From Flavobacterium haoranii (lineage in GTDB: Bacteria > Bacteroidota > Bacteroidia > Flavobacteriales > Flavobacteriaceae): a stretch of 64,000 bases of DNA. The notes under the pieces were generated by a model. It had not been told where the DNA came from. It was given only the letters and a program-made list of their open reading frames with translations, and ran no database searches. The stretch covers positions 372,001 through 436,000 of the forward strand of contig NZ_CP045292.1 in assembly GCF_009363055.1 (NCBI RefSeq), read 5' to 3'. The position numbers were made by a program, and so were the translations under genes. This document shows positions 1 through 7,363 of this stretch, piece by piece. How positions within the stretch are numbered: position 1 is the first letter of the stretch; every line of letters starts with the position of its first letter.

Positions 1-515
1 TTGTATTAAATGCAGTAGCTTTTTACCGAGAAGAAAAAAACAAAGTAGATTTCTTTACAGATATCAATTGGAATTCTTTCTACATAAATTATGATAACAA
101 AATTAATGCAAAAGGAGCTGAAGTAAATGTAACTTATAAACCAGTTGATTTATTTAATATTAAAGCGAATTATACATTTACTCAAGTGGAAGATGTTGTA
201 GGTTTATTAATTCCAAAGCATAAAGTAAATGCTGAAATTAACTCTCAAATCACGAGCAGATTTAATTCGGTAATTGGTTTCCAATATTTTTCAAACAGAA
301 AAGATGCTTATTACGATAATGATACTTATGCGACAACTAGAATTAATTTAGATGCTTATTCGTTAATCAATGCAACATTAAACTATAATTTAATAAAAGA
401 TAGATTAAATATTTTTGGTTCGGTAACCAATATATTCAATGAAGATTATGTAGAATCTATAGGTTACAATACTAGAGGTAGAAACTTTAAATTAGGATTA
501 AACTTTAAGTTTTAG
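1..515 (+). CDS. TonB-dependent receptor, C-terminal part (gene begins before the window)
   Basis: The frame is open from position 3 to the stop at 513-515, so about 170 C-terminal residues are present. The sequence shows alternating aromatic and polar beta-strand segments, and the last strand ends in a phenylalanine (LGLNFKF), the usual C-terminal signature of outer-membrane beta-barrels. The segment 'VTNIFNEDY' is typical of the final strands of TonB-dependent receptors. Proteins of this family import siderophores, cobalamin or glycans across the outer membrane using TonB energy. The plug domain and TonB box lie outside the window, so the substrate cannot be judged. A strong hairpin terminator follows, which separates it from the sigma-factor operon downstream. 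Confidence 0.85.
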   Translation, partial: VLNAVAFYREEKNKVDFFTDINWNSFYINYDNKINAKGAEVNVTYKPVDLFNIKANYTFTQVEDVVGLLIPKHKVNAEINSQITSRFNSVIGFQYFSNRKDAYYDNDTYATTRINLDAYSLINATLNYNLIKDRLNIFGSVTNIFNEDYVESIGYNTRGRNFKLGLNFKF

Positions 516-540
516 TAATTTTTAATTTTAATTAACTTTA

Positions 541-578
541 TGAGGTTTTAGATATTTTTCTAAAACCTCATTTTTTTT
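541..578 (+). terminator. Rho-independent terminator after the TonB-dependent receptor
   Basis: Inverted repeat TGAGGTTTTAGA / TCTAAAACCTCA followed by eight T residues, 25 bases after the receptor stop codon. Confidence 0.85.
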
Positions 579-626
579 GTAACAAAAGAATATTTCATTC
601 GTCTCAACTATAACAAGCTAATCTAA

Positions 627-1142
627 ATGAAACAACAAGAGTTCATACAATTAATTTCGCCGTTTAAAGATAAACTTTTCCGATTGGCAAAAAGAATGCT
701 AATTAGTACAGAGGAAGCGGAAGATGCAACTCAAGAAGTTTTAGTAAGGCTGTGGAATAGAAACGATAATTTAAAGTCATACAATAGTGTAGAAGCATTA
801 GCAGTAACTATGACAAAAAATTATTGTTTAGATCAATTAAAATCGAAAAGGGCATCAAATTTGCAAATAGTTCATAATAACTATAAAGATGTTCGAGACG
901 ATGTAGAAGTAACTATTGAAAATAGAGACAGTTGGAGTTGGGTAGAAAAAATAATAAACGACTTGCCCGAACAACAACGAATTATTATTCAAATGCGCGA
1001 TGTAGAAGAATATGAATTTGAAGAAATAGCGAAAGCATTAGATATGCAAGAAACAGCAGTAAGAGTAGCGCTATCGCGAGCAAGAAAAACAATTAGAGAA
1101 CAATTAACAGCAAAACATAATTATGGAATTAAGACGAATTGA
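627..1142 (+). CDS. ECF-type RNA polymerase sigma factor
   Basis: 171 residues, the normal size of an extracytoplasmic-function sigma factor. The sigma-70 region 2 segment lies around residues 10-75 (EEAEDATQEVLVRLW binds core and the -10 element). The region 4 helix-turn-helix lies around residues 110-160 (LPEQQRIIIQMRDVEEYEFE, then the recognition helix near VRVALSRARK). It directs RNA polymerase to a small stress regulon. The next gene overlaps its 3' end by 20 bases and has a single membrane helix, so it is the likely cognate anti-sigma factor. The pair is followed by two DUF4252 genes, a recurring arrangement in Flavobacteria. The start ATG at 627 follows an AT-rich, SD-less leader. Confidence 0.93.
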   Translation: MKQQEFIQLISPFKDKLFRLAKRMLISTEEAEDATQEVLVRLWNRNDNLKSYNSVEALAVTMTKNYCLDQLKSKRASNLQIVHNNYKDVRDDVEVTIENRDSWSWVEKIINDLPEQQRIIIQMRDVEEYEFEEIAKALDMQETAVRVALSRARKTIREQLTAKHNYGIKTN

Positions 1143-1563
1143 AATATTGCTGGAAAAATATTTTGAGGGAAATACAAGCATTACCGAAGAAAAAGAAATA
1201 AAGGCCTACTTTTCTTCTGATTTAGTTGCACCCGAATTGGAGCATTTAAAACCAATGTTTGTAAACTTTCAAAATCAAAAAGAAATACAGTTTACTAAAA
1301 GCCTTCCATTACAACCTAGAAAACGAAATTATGTAAAATGGATTGGTGTTGCGGCAAGTTTAGTAGCTCTTTTTGGAACATTACTATATTTTAATTACAA
1401 CCAAAATTCAGATCCCGCTTTAGGAACATTTTCTTCGCCAGAAGAAGCTTTAGTTGAAACACAAAAAGCACTCGAAATGGTTTCAAGCGAAATGAATAAA
1501 GGAGTAGAAAGTATGGCAGTTTTAAATGAATTTGAACAAACAAAAAAATCAATTTTTAAATAA
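1123..1563 (+). CDS. Probable anti-sigma factor, single-pass membrane protein
   Basis: 146 residues, overlapping the sigma-factor gene by 20 bases, which suggests translational coupling. The N-terminal ~50 residues are helical and charged (LLEKYFEGNTSITEEKEIKAYF), typical of cytosolic anti-sigma domains in Bacteroidota. One hydrophobic helix lies at residues 72-91, and an extracytoplasmic tail of about 55 residues follows. The inferred role is to hold the upstream ECF sigma factor at the inner membrane. I do not see a classical zinc-binding ZAS motif or a full FecR domain, so this assignment rests on position and topology. Confidence 0.6.
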   Translation: MELRRIEILLEKYFEGNTSITEEKEIKAYFSSDLVAPELEHLKPMFVNFQNQKEIQFTKSLPLQPRKRNYVKWIGVAASLVALFGTLLYFNYNQNSDPALGTFSSPEEALVETQKALEMVSSEMNKGVESMAVLNEFEQTKKSIFK

Positions 1564-1570
1564 CAACAAG

Positions 1571-2104
1571 ATGAAAAATTTAATTTTAAGTATAGCATTT
1601 TTTATTTCAAGTACGGTTGCGTTTTCACAATCGGCTTTTGATAAGTTTGAAGACAAAGACGGTGTTACAACTGTTATTGTTAACAAAAAAATGTTCGAGA
1701 TGATGAGTAAAGTTAAAGTTGATACTAAAGATAAAGAAGTACAACAATATATGAGTTTACTTAAGAAACTAGATAATTTAAAAGTATTTACAACGGATAA
1801 TGCTAAAGTTGCTGGCGAAATGAAATCGACTGTAACAAATTATTTAAAATCGAATCCATTAGAAGAATTAATGCGTGTAAACGACGAAGGTAAAAAAGTA
1901 AATATTTACGTAAAATCGGGTGCTTCAGAAAATATTGTAAAAGAATTATTAATGTTTATCGATACACCAAATGGAAAAGCAAACCAAACCGTTGTTTTAT
2001 CGTTAACAGGAAACTTTAATTTAGATGAAATTTCTGCTTTAACAGAAAAAATGAATCTTCCTGGTGGAGCCGAGTTAGATAAAGCATCAAAAGGAAAAAA
2101 ATAA
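1571..2104 (+). CDS. DUF4252 domain protein, secreted
   Basis: 177 residues, starting at the ATG at 1571. An upstream in-frame ATG at 1526 would read through the end of the preceding gene. The N-terminus is a Sec signal peptide (hydrophobic stretch LILSIAFFISSTVAF, cleavage likely after the 'AFS' motif), so the protein is exported. The rest matches the DUF4252 pattern, with a charged N-terminal segment (DKFEDKDGVTTVIVNKKMFEMM) and a C-terminal 'VVLSLTGNFNLDEISALTEKM' style strand-helix. The molecular function is unknown. Its place directly after the sigma/anti-sigma pair (7 bases) suggests it is in the same transcript and is part of the regulon's output. Confidence 0.8.
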   Translation: MKNLILSIAFFISSTVAFSQSAFDKFEDKDGVTTVIVNKKMFEMMSKVKVDTKDKEVQQYMSLLKKLDNLKVFTTDNAKVAGEMKSTVTNYLKSNPLEELMRVNDEGKKVNIYVKSGASENIVKELLMFIDTPNGKANQTVVLSLTGNFNLDEISALTEKMNLPGGAELDKASKGKK

Positions 2105-2126
2105 CAACTTTTCACTCTTAAAAACT

Positions 2127-2156
2127 GAAGCAATTACAACTGTAATTGCTTCTTTT
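2127..2156 (+). terminator. Hairpin between the two DUF4252 genes
   Basis: 12-base inverted repeat GAAGCAATTACA / TGTAATTGCTTC with almost no loop, followed by TTTT. The short T tract suggests partial termination, so the second DUF4252 gene may be expressed at a lower level from the same transcript. Confidence 0.6.
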
Positions 2157-2210
2157 ATATTTGGATTATAAATAGATAAATTATAAAATCACTTCAATAA
2201 ATATAATAAA

Positions 2211-2741
2211 ATGAAAAATATTCTTTTAGCATTATTATTGGTTAGTTTAGTAAGTTGTACAACTAAACCAACATTACAAAAATATTTTGTAGAAAATTCT
2301 GAATCGTCAGATTTCATACAAGTAGACTTAGCATCAAGTTTTATTAATACAGATAAATTAAGTTTATCAAGTGAAGAAAAAGAAGCTCTAAATTCATTCG
2401 ATAAATTAAATATTTTGGCTTTTAAAAATGATTCTTTAGATCCTTCAAAATTAGGTAAAGAAGCAACGGAAGTAAAGAATATTTTAAAAGATGGTAACTA
2501 TGAACAATTAATGAAGTTTGGAAACAGTAAACAAGGAGCTTCGGTTTACATGCTAGGAAATGAAGATAAAATTGATGAATTTGTCTTATATGGTTCTGAA
2601 GCTTCTGGATTTGTTGTTGCTCGTGTCCTTGGTGATAATATGACACCAAATACCGTTCTTAATTTAATAGAAGTAATTAAAAAAGCCGATTTAGATATGG
2701 AACAACTCAAACCATTGAAAGATGCTTTAATAAAGAAATAA
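2211..2741 (+). CDS. DUF4252 domain lipoprotein
   Basis: 176 residues with a lipoprotein signal: a hydrophobic N-terminus and lipobox LVSC with the acylated Cys at residue 16. The mature part resembles the preceding secreted DUF4252 protein (ESSDFIQVDLASSF strand, C-terminal helix after 'NTVLNLIEVIKKADL'). The two genes are probably paralogues, one anchored to a membrane and one soluble in the periplasm. The function is unknown. Context implies a role in the response governed by the ECF sigma factor upstream. Confidence 0.8.
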   Translation: MKNILLALLLVSLVSCTTKPTLQKYFVENSESSDFIQVDLASSFINTDKLSLSSEEKEALNSFDKLNILAFKNDSLDPSKLGKEATEVKNILKDGNYEQLMKFGNSKQGASVYMLGNEDKIDEFVLYGSEASGFVVARVLGDNMTPNTVLNLIEVIKKADLDMEQLKPLKDALIKK

Positions 2742-2750
2742 AACAAAAAA

Positions 2751-2775
2751 GCCTTGAATAATCAAGGCTTTTTTT
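2751..2775 (+). terminator. Terminator of the sigma-factor/DUF4252 operon
   Basis: GCCTTGA / TCAAGGC stem with a 4-base loop and seven T residues. It sits just before the 3' end of the opposing tRNA-Leu gene. Confidence 0.8.
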
Positions 2776-2776
2776 G

Positions 2777-2857
2777 TGACCACGATCAGATTCGAACTGA
2801 CACGTCTTGCGACACCACCCCTCAAGATGGCGAGTCTACCAATTTCTCCACGTGGCC
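2777..2857 (-). tRNA. tRNA-Leu (anticodon GAG), one base short in the anticodon loop
   Basis: Read on the minus strand, the acceptor stem GGCCACG pairs with CGTGGTC, the D-stem is GAG/CTC, a long variable arm (GTC-GCAA-GAC) marks a class II tRNA, and the T-arm GTCAG-TTCGAAT-CTGAT is complete. The anticodon stem CCATC/GGTGG encloses only six bases (TTGAGG) instead of seven. A normal tRNA-Leu(GAG) loop would be TTGAGGN. CCA is not encoded. The missing base falls in a G run (C run 2817-2820 on the plus strand), so either the gene is damaged or a base was lost in sequencing. Confidence 0.8.
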
Positions 2858-2907
2858 GAAATGTCTGTAAACAAAAAAAGCTATCCGAAAAACGAATAAC
2901 TTTCTTG

Positions 2908-2980
2908 TGACCCCGCTGGGGCTCGAACCCAGGACCCCTACATTAAAAGTGTAATGCTCTACCAGCTGAGCTACGGAGTC
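2908..2980 (-). tRNA. tRNA-Lys (anticodon TTT), copy 1
   Basis: 73 bases. The acceptor stem GACTCCG pairs with CGGGGTC, and the anticodon arm is TTACA-CTTTTAA-TGTAG with anticodon TTT. T-arm TTCGAGC is canonical and no CCA is encoded. It lies between tRNA-Leu and a second identical tRNA-Lys, in one minus-strand tRNA cluster. Confidence 0.96.
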
Positions 2981-2985
2981 TGCTT

Positions 2986-3089
2986 ATAAGGAAATGATTA
3001 GTGACCCCGCTGGGGCTCGAACCCAGGACCCCTACATTAAAAGTGTAATGCTCTACCAGCTGAGCTACGGAGTCAAATCATTTCCTTAT
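2986..3089. repeat. 14-base inverted repeat enclosing tRNA-Lys copy 2
   Basis: ATAAGGAAATGATT at 2986-2999 is the exact reverse complement of 3076-3089. The arms lie 2 and 1 bases from the mature tRNA ends, so the precursor RNA can form a continuous helix across the RNase P and 3'-processing sites. Confidence 0.85.
3002..3074 (-). tRNA. tRNA-Lys (anticodon TTT), copy 2
   Basis: 73-base sequence identical to the neighbouring tRNA-Lys, 21 bases away. It is set inside a perfect 14-base inverted repeat (2986-2999 and 3076-3089) that would lengthen the acceptor helix in the precursor. Copy 1 does not have such a repeat. Confidence 0.96.
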
Positions 3090-3203
3090 TGCGGGTGCAA
3101 ATATAAGACGTTAATTTTATATTTCAATGGTTTTTTTCTTATAAATTTGCTTTTTTTTACAAATTAATTTTTAACTGCTTTATTTATAGGAGTTTATTTA
3201 TAT

Positions 3204-3722
3204 ATGAAAATAGTGTTAGTTGGTTATATGGGTTCGGGTAAGTCTACAATTGGAAAAGAAATTTCTAAAATTGTAGGAATTCCCTTTTATGATTTAGATG
3301 AGGTTATCGAAAAAAGAGAACAAACTTCTATTAAAAATATTTTTGAAACTAAGGGTGAAATCTATTTTAGAAAAATAGAACATGAAATATTAAATGATTT
3401 TTTAGAAGGTAACGATGATTTTATATTAGCATTAGGTGGCGGAACACCATGTTATGCAAACAACCACGTTTTTCTTCAAAATAAGGACATTTCATCGTTT
3501 TATCTTAAAATGTCTGTAGAAGCTTTGGTTTCTCGTCTTAAAAACGAAAAAGAAAAACGTCCGATTATTGCAAATTTATCAAATGATGAGTTAGATGAAT
3601 TCGTGAGAAAACATCTATTTGATAGAAATTACTATTATTTACAATCAAAACATATCATTTCAACTGAAAATAAAAGCGTAAAAGAAATTAGTGATGAAAT
3701 AATCGCTACTTATTCTAAGTAA
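3204..3722 (+). CDS. aroK: Shikimate kinase
   Basis: 172 residues, the usual size. It phosphorylates shikimate at O3 with ATP, the fifth step of chorismate and aromatic amino acid synthesis, in the cytoplasm. Visible motifs are the Walker A loop GYMGSGKST (residues 7-15), the D30-L-D32 pair that binds shikimate and Mg, an R near residue 56, the GGG motif at residues 78-80, and a lid arginine in EKRP near residue 119. The 3' end overlaps the convergent phosphoribosyltransferase gene by 13 bases, with no terminator between them. No other aromatic pathway gene is adjacent, as is common in Bacteroidota. Confidence 0.96.
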   Translation: MKIVLVGYMGSGKSTIGKEISKIVGIPFYDLDEVIEKREQTSIKNIFETKGEIYFRKIEHEILNDFLEGNDDFILALGGGTPCYANNHVFLQNKDISSFYLKMSVEALVSRLKNEKEKRPIIANLSNDELDEFVRKHLFDRNYYYLQSKHIISTENKSVKEISDEIIATYSK

Positions 3723-4204
3723 GCAAAAGCATTAGACTCTTCGAAAACTACTTGTACATGTTCGTGTAAAGAAGTAGATAAAGAAATTCCTTTAAAATCG
3801 GCTTTAACGGGATATTTTTTATGGTTTCTATCCACTAAAACAGCCGTTTTAAATTTACTAAGTGGTACATCTAAAAAATGTTTAACTCCGTAGATTAATG
3901 TTGTGCCTGAATTTAAAACATCGTCTATTAAGACTAATCCTTTGTTTTTATATTGCTCAATAGAAATCGAAGTTGTGACTTCTTCTTGCGGTTTTTGTTT
4001 GTTTATTTTTACTTCACAAAGTGTAATTTTTAAATCGCTAATAATTGAAAGTTCAGTTGCAATTTTTTCTGCAAATTGGTAGCCATTTGAAGCGATTCCA
4101 GCCAATATAATTTCATTTTCATCTACAAAAGTCTCATAAATTTGGTAACTAATTCTTTTAGAGATATGTGCTATTTGTTCTTGGGTTAAAATTATATTTT
4201 GCAT
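3710..4204 (-). CDS. Type I phosphoribosyltransferase
   Basis: 164 residues from the ATG at 4204. A start 24 bases upstream is possible but would overlap the methyltransferase gene. The PRPP-binding signature VLIDDVLNSGTT lies at residues 91-102, with the acidic pair D94-D95. An N-terminal region with 'GIASNGYQFAEKIA' would hold the pyrophosphate loop. Length and sequence resemble the PyrR/hypoxanthine-type phosphoribosyltransferases, which transfer ribose-5-phosphate from PRPP to a purine or pyrimidine base. The exact base is not clear. It is the last of three minus-strand genes with the methyltransferase and S4 protein. Confidence 0.8.
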   Translation of the reverse strand: MQNIILTQEQIAHISKRISYQIYETFVDENEIILAGIASNGYQFAEKIATELSIISDLKITLCEVKINKQKPQEEVTTSISIEQYKNKGLVLIDDVLNSGTTLIYGVKHFLDVPLSKFKTAVLVDRNHKKYPVKADFKGISLSTSLHEHVQVVFEESNAFAYLE

Positions 4205-4214
4205 AGTAGTGTTG

Positions 4215-4793
4215 TTATTTTTTTTCAAAGATAAAAAAGAGTTCCTTTCCTTCTCTTGGTTTTATAGAATTATATGAATTTTCTAATTTCTTTATTTTAA
4301 ATAATTCACCGAATAAATCTAAATATTCTTCTTTAGAGCCTCCAAAAGGTGGTCCAACTTCGGTTAGAGGGAAATCGAAAAGTAATCCACTAATTTTTCC
4401 TTTCTCAGTCAATAATTCATACATTTTTACTACATATTCTTTTCTTAATACGGGATTTAAAGCACAAAAAAATGTTTGCTCAATTATCAAATCAAAAGAA
4501 TCTTCAAGTTCAAAGAAGTTTTTGTGAATGAAATGATTTTCAAATTTTGGATTTCTTTGTTTTAAGTTTTCCAAAGGCTGTTGAGCAATATCGATTACCC
4601 ATACATTATAAAACCCTTCCGATACCAAATAATCAAACTCGTATCCGTTTCCCGCACCAGGAATTAATATTCTTATTGATTTGTCAGTTAATTGATCAAT
4701 ATAATCCTTAAGTGGAGTTGTAATACTTCCAGCGTCCCAACCAGTTTCATTATTCAAATAACGTGCTTCCCAGTATTCTTTATTCAGTTTCAT
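4215..4793 (-). CDS. Thiopurine S-methyltransferase family SAM-dependent methyltransferase
   Basis: 192 residues. The N-terminus YWEARY...TGWD and the SAM-binding loop ILIPGAGNGYEFDYL (residues 42-56) are typical of the TPMT family, as are the central 'FDLIIEQTFFCAL' and 'GPPFGGSKEEY' segments. Members methylate thiol, selenol, tellurol or halide acceptors. The natural substrate here is unknown, and the family name should not be read as a true thiopurine enzyme. It overlaps the S4 protein gene by 14 bases, so the two are probably translated together. Confidence 0.88.
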   Translation of the reverse strand: MKLNKEYWEARYLNNETGWDAGSITTPLKDYIDQLTDKSIRILIPGAGNGYEFDYLVSEGFYNVWVIDIAQQPLENLKQRNPKFENHFIHKNFFELEDSFDLIIEQTFFCALNPVLRKEYVVKMYELLTEKGKISGLLFDFPLTEVGPPFGGSKEEYLDLFGELFKIKKLENSYNSIKPREGKELFFIFEKK

Positions 4794-5172
4794 TTTCTTC
4801 TAAATTATCGTCATCTAAATAATCATAAATGTCTCTACGATCTTTTTTAGTTGGTCTTCCAGTTCCTTTAGCTCGGTAATGTTCTTTGCTTAATTTTAAT
4901 AGTTCTAAATGTTCGAAAGCTTCGGCTGGAGTTTCATCTTTTCTATAAATGTCTACTAATTTTGGACCAACACGATTAAGTGGAATATCTAAAACTTTTA
5001 TTACGTAGTTAATTTGGTCTTTTCTTAAGACAATTTTGTCCATTGGAAATACTTCTCGAGATGCTTTTGCAGTTTGTCCATTTACCGAAACATGCCCTTT
5101 TTTAATAGCCTCTGTAGCAATACTTCTCGTTTTAAAATAACGAACACACCATAAATATTTATCAATTCTCAT
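4780..5172 (-). CDS. S4-domain RNA-binding protein (Hsp15-like)
   Basis: 130 residues from the ATG at 5172. The longer frame adds only six residues in the leader. The S4 RNA-binding domain occupies residues 1-60 (MRIDKYLWCVRYFKTRSIA, then KKGHVSVNG). The tail is basic then acidic. E. coli Hsp15 binds stalled 50S subunits carrying nascent chains and helps recycle them. The same job is likely here but not proven by sequence. It is first in the minus-strand trio with the TPMT-like methyltransferase and phosphoribosyltransferase. Confidence 0.85.
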   Translation of the reverse strand: MRIDKYLWCVRYFKTRSIATEAIKKGHVSVNGQTAKASREVFPMDKIVLRKDQINYVIKVLDIPLNRVGPKLVDIYRKDETPAEAFEHLELLKLSKEHYRAKGTGRPTKKDRRDIYDYLDDDNLEENETE

Positions 5173-5248
5173 TTTAAAAACAAAAAACAATGTTAATATC
5201 CATACAAAAATACAGGAAAATTGTATCTTGCGCCTATAATTTTTTAAA

Positions 5249-6268
5249 ATGAAAATGAAAAAGTTTACGATTTATTTTTTATTGATTTTCTCAATTTTAC
5301 TTGTTTCATGTAATAAAGATGATTCAAATTCTGTTAAAATTCGTGATCGTCAAGAAGTTTATGACGAGAATATAGTTGATATCGAAGACTATTTACAAAA
5401 CAACTATTTAGATACTAATGATTTTAGTGTTAAAGCAATTGAAAATGGAGAGTCATCTATATGGAGTTCATTAGGAGATACAGGAAATCCTTACAGACTT
5501 CAATATATAACTGTAAAGAATGATACTAGAAAATCTATTTATACTGACGGAGAGAATGATGATCCTGTTGATTATAAATTATATTATATTCTAATCAACG
5601 AAGGAGGAGGAATGCATCCTACTAGTGTTGATTCAACTTATACCGCATACAAAGGTTGGAATTTAGATAATGAAGTTTTTGATCAAAACAATGTAGGTTT
5701 TTGGTCATCATTTCCTGAGACTTCAGTTTCAGCGGTATCAGGCTTTAGGCAAATATTATCTTTAATAAATGCGGAACCTGAAGGGAGTTCTACTGTTAAT
5801 CCTGACGGAACTGTTAATCATTTTGATTACGGCCATGTAATTGTTTTTATTCCATCTGGATTAGCCTATTTTAATCAAGTTAATATTGGGATTGGTCAAT
5901 ATGCTCCCATTATGTTTGAAATTAAATTATTTAGTGTAGTAAGAAGGGATCATGATGAAGATGGAATACTTTCTATTTACGAAGATTTAAATGGAGATAA
6001 TAATTTCTTTAATGATGATACAGATGGTGATAAAATTCCAGATTTTTATGATCAAGATGATGATAATGATTACAAAAGAACTAAGTTTGAAATTGAATTT
6101 GAATATGATGATAATGGTGAAATTAAAACAGCTAGATATCCTTACGAGGGTGCTGCAGTAGATGATCCATCAACTCCTTATGATGATAGATTAGGTGTAC
6201 CTGATTGTTCAGATGATTTCACATCGCCAACAAGATTAAGAAAGTATCTAGATGCAAATTGTAATTAA
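5249..6268 (+). CDS. FKBP-type peptidyl-prolyl isomerase lipoprotein with calcium-binding repeats
   Basis: 339 residues. A lipoprotein signal ends at Cys21 (LLVSC). A degenerate FKBP-like domain follows at about residues 100-230, with 'FSAVSGF..' style loops and the segment VIVFIPSGLAYF that corresponds to the FKBP active-site strand. Residues 230-275 hold acidic thrombospondin type 3-like repeats (DHDEDGI, DTDGDKIPD, DQDDDND), which bind calcium. It would act in the periplasm or at the outer surface in protein folding. A second ATG six bases downstream (5255) is an equally possible start. Confidence 0.78.
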   Translation: MKMKKFTIYFLLIFSILLVSCNKDDSNSVKIRDRQEVYDENIVDIEDYLQNNYLDTNDFSVKAIENGESSIWSSLGDTGNPYRLQYITVKNDTRKSIYTDGENDDPVDYKLYYILINEGGGMHPTSVDSTYTAYKGWNLDNEVFDQNNVGFWSSFPETSVSAVSGFRQILSLINAEPEGSSTVNPDGTVNHFDYGHVIVFIPSGLAYFNQVNIGIGQYAPIMFEIKLFSVVRRDHDEDGILSIYEDLNGDNNFFNDDTDGDKIPDFYDQDDDNDYKRTKFEIEFEYDDNGEIKTARYPYEGAAVDDPSTPYDDRLGVPDCSDDFTSPTRLRKYLDANCN

Positions 6269-6284
6269 AAAGATTTAGCAACAT

Positions 6285-6317
6285 AAAAAAACCACGCTTC
6301 AAGCGTGGTTTTTTTAT
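6285..6317. terminator. Bidirectional terminator
   Basis: ACCACGCTT / AAGCGTGGT stem with A-run before and T-run after. It serves both the plus-strand lipoprotein gene and the convergent transketolase genes. Confidence 0.9.
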
Positions 6318-6334
6318 GTTGTAAAACTAAAAAT

Positions 6335-7291
6335 TTAGTTTTTTCTAGCAATTGCCTTCTCTGCAGCTTTAATGATAGAGTCAGCGTTTAAGCCATATTT
6401 TTCCATTAATTGCGCAGGAGTTCCGCTTTCTCCAAAACTATCGTTTACTGCCACAAATTCTTGTGGTACTAAGTTGTTTTGAATTAAAGTTCTAGAAACA
6501 CTTTCTCCTAAACCTCCAATAATGTTATGTTCTTCTGCTGTAACCACACAACCTGTTTTCTTAACCGATTTTAAAATCGCTTCTTCGTCTAAAGGTTTAA
6601 TTGTATGAATATTAATTACTTCAGCTGAAATTCCTTTTGCTTCTAAAGCTTCTGCAGCAACTAAAGCTTCCCAAACCAAATGTCCGGTTGCAATAATAGT
6701 TACATCAGTTCCTTCGTTTAACATAATTGCTTTTCCAATTACGAAAGGCTCATCTGCAGGCATGAAGTTAGGCACTACCGGACGACCAAAACGTAAGTAA
6801 GCTGGGCCATGATGATCTGCTAAAGCAATTGTAGCTGCTTTCGTTTGGTTGTAATCGCAAGTGTTGATAACTGTCATTCCAGGTAACATTTTCATCAAAC
6901 CGATGTCTTCTAAGATTTGGTGAGTAGCTCCATCTTCTCCAAGAGTTAATCCCGCGTGAGAAGCACAAATCTTAACATTTTTATCTGAATACGCTACTGA
7001 TTGACGAATTTGGTCATACACTCTTCCTGTAGAAAAGTTTGCGAAAGTTCCCGTGAAAGGAATTTTCCCACCAATCGTTAATCCAGCTGCAATTCCAATC
7101 ATATTCGCTTCTGCAATTCCGATTTGGAAGAAACGCTCTGGGTGATTTTTCTTGAAATCATCAAATTTTAATGATCCAATTAAATCCGCACAAAGCGCCA
7201 CTACGTTTTCATTTTTTTGACCTAATTCCGTCATTCCAGCTCCAAAACCTGAACGGGTATCTTTACTGCCTTGGTTGATATATTTTTTCAT
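6335..7291 (-). CDS. Transketolase, C-terminal (pyrimidine-binding) subunit
   Basis: 318 residues, corresponding to the C-terminal half of classical transketolase. It contains the pyrimidine-binding domain with the catalytic glutamate E61 in FFQIGIAEANMIG, the SHAGLTLGEDGATHQ loop, and the transketolase C domain after ~residue 190 (VTIIATGHLVWEAL). With the N-terminal subunit encoded just upstream it forms one thiamine diphosphate enzyme that moves two-carbon units between sugar phosphates in the non-oxidative pentose phosphate pathway. Split transketolases are common in Flavobacteria. The 72-base spacer between the halves contains a short word repeat (CTGAACACT). Confidence 0.95.
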   Translation of the reverse strand: MKKYINQGSKDTRSGFGAGMTELGQKNENVVALCADLIGSLKFDDFKKNHPERFFQIGIAEANMIGIAAGLTIGGKIPFTGTFANFSTGRVYDQIRQSVAYSDKNVKICASHAGLTLGEDGATHQILEDIGLMKMLPGMTVINTCDYNQTKAATIALADHHGPAYLRFGRPVVPNFMPADEPFVIGKAIMLNEGTDVTIIATGHLVWEALVAAEALEAKGISAEVINIHTIKPLDEEAILKSVKKTGCVVTAEEHNIIGGLGESVSRTLIQNNLVPQEFVAVNDSFGESGTPAQLMEKYGLNADSIIKAAEKAIARKN

Positions 7292-7321
7292 TTGTTTTTA
7301 AGTTTAATTGTATTCAACAGA

Positions 7322-7363
7322 ATACTTGTGACTGAACACTTTTTACTGAACACTGAACACTAA
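7322..7363. repeat. Degenerate word repeat (CTGAACACT family)
   Basis: Three copies of the word (A)CTGAACACT with small spacers, between the split transketolase genes. The same word recurs at 36044-36070. Confidence 0.75.
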
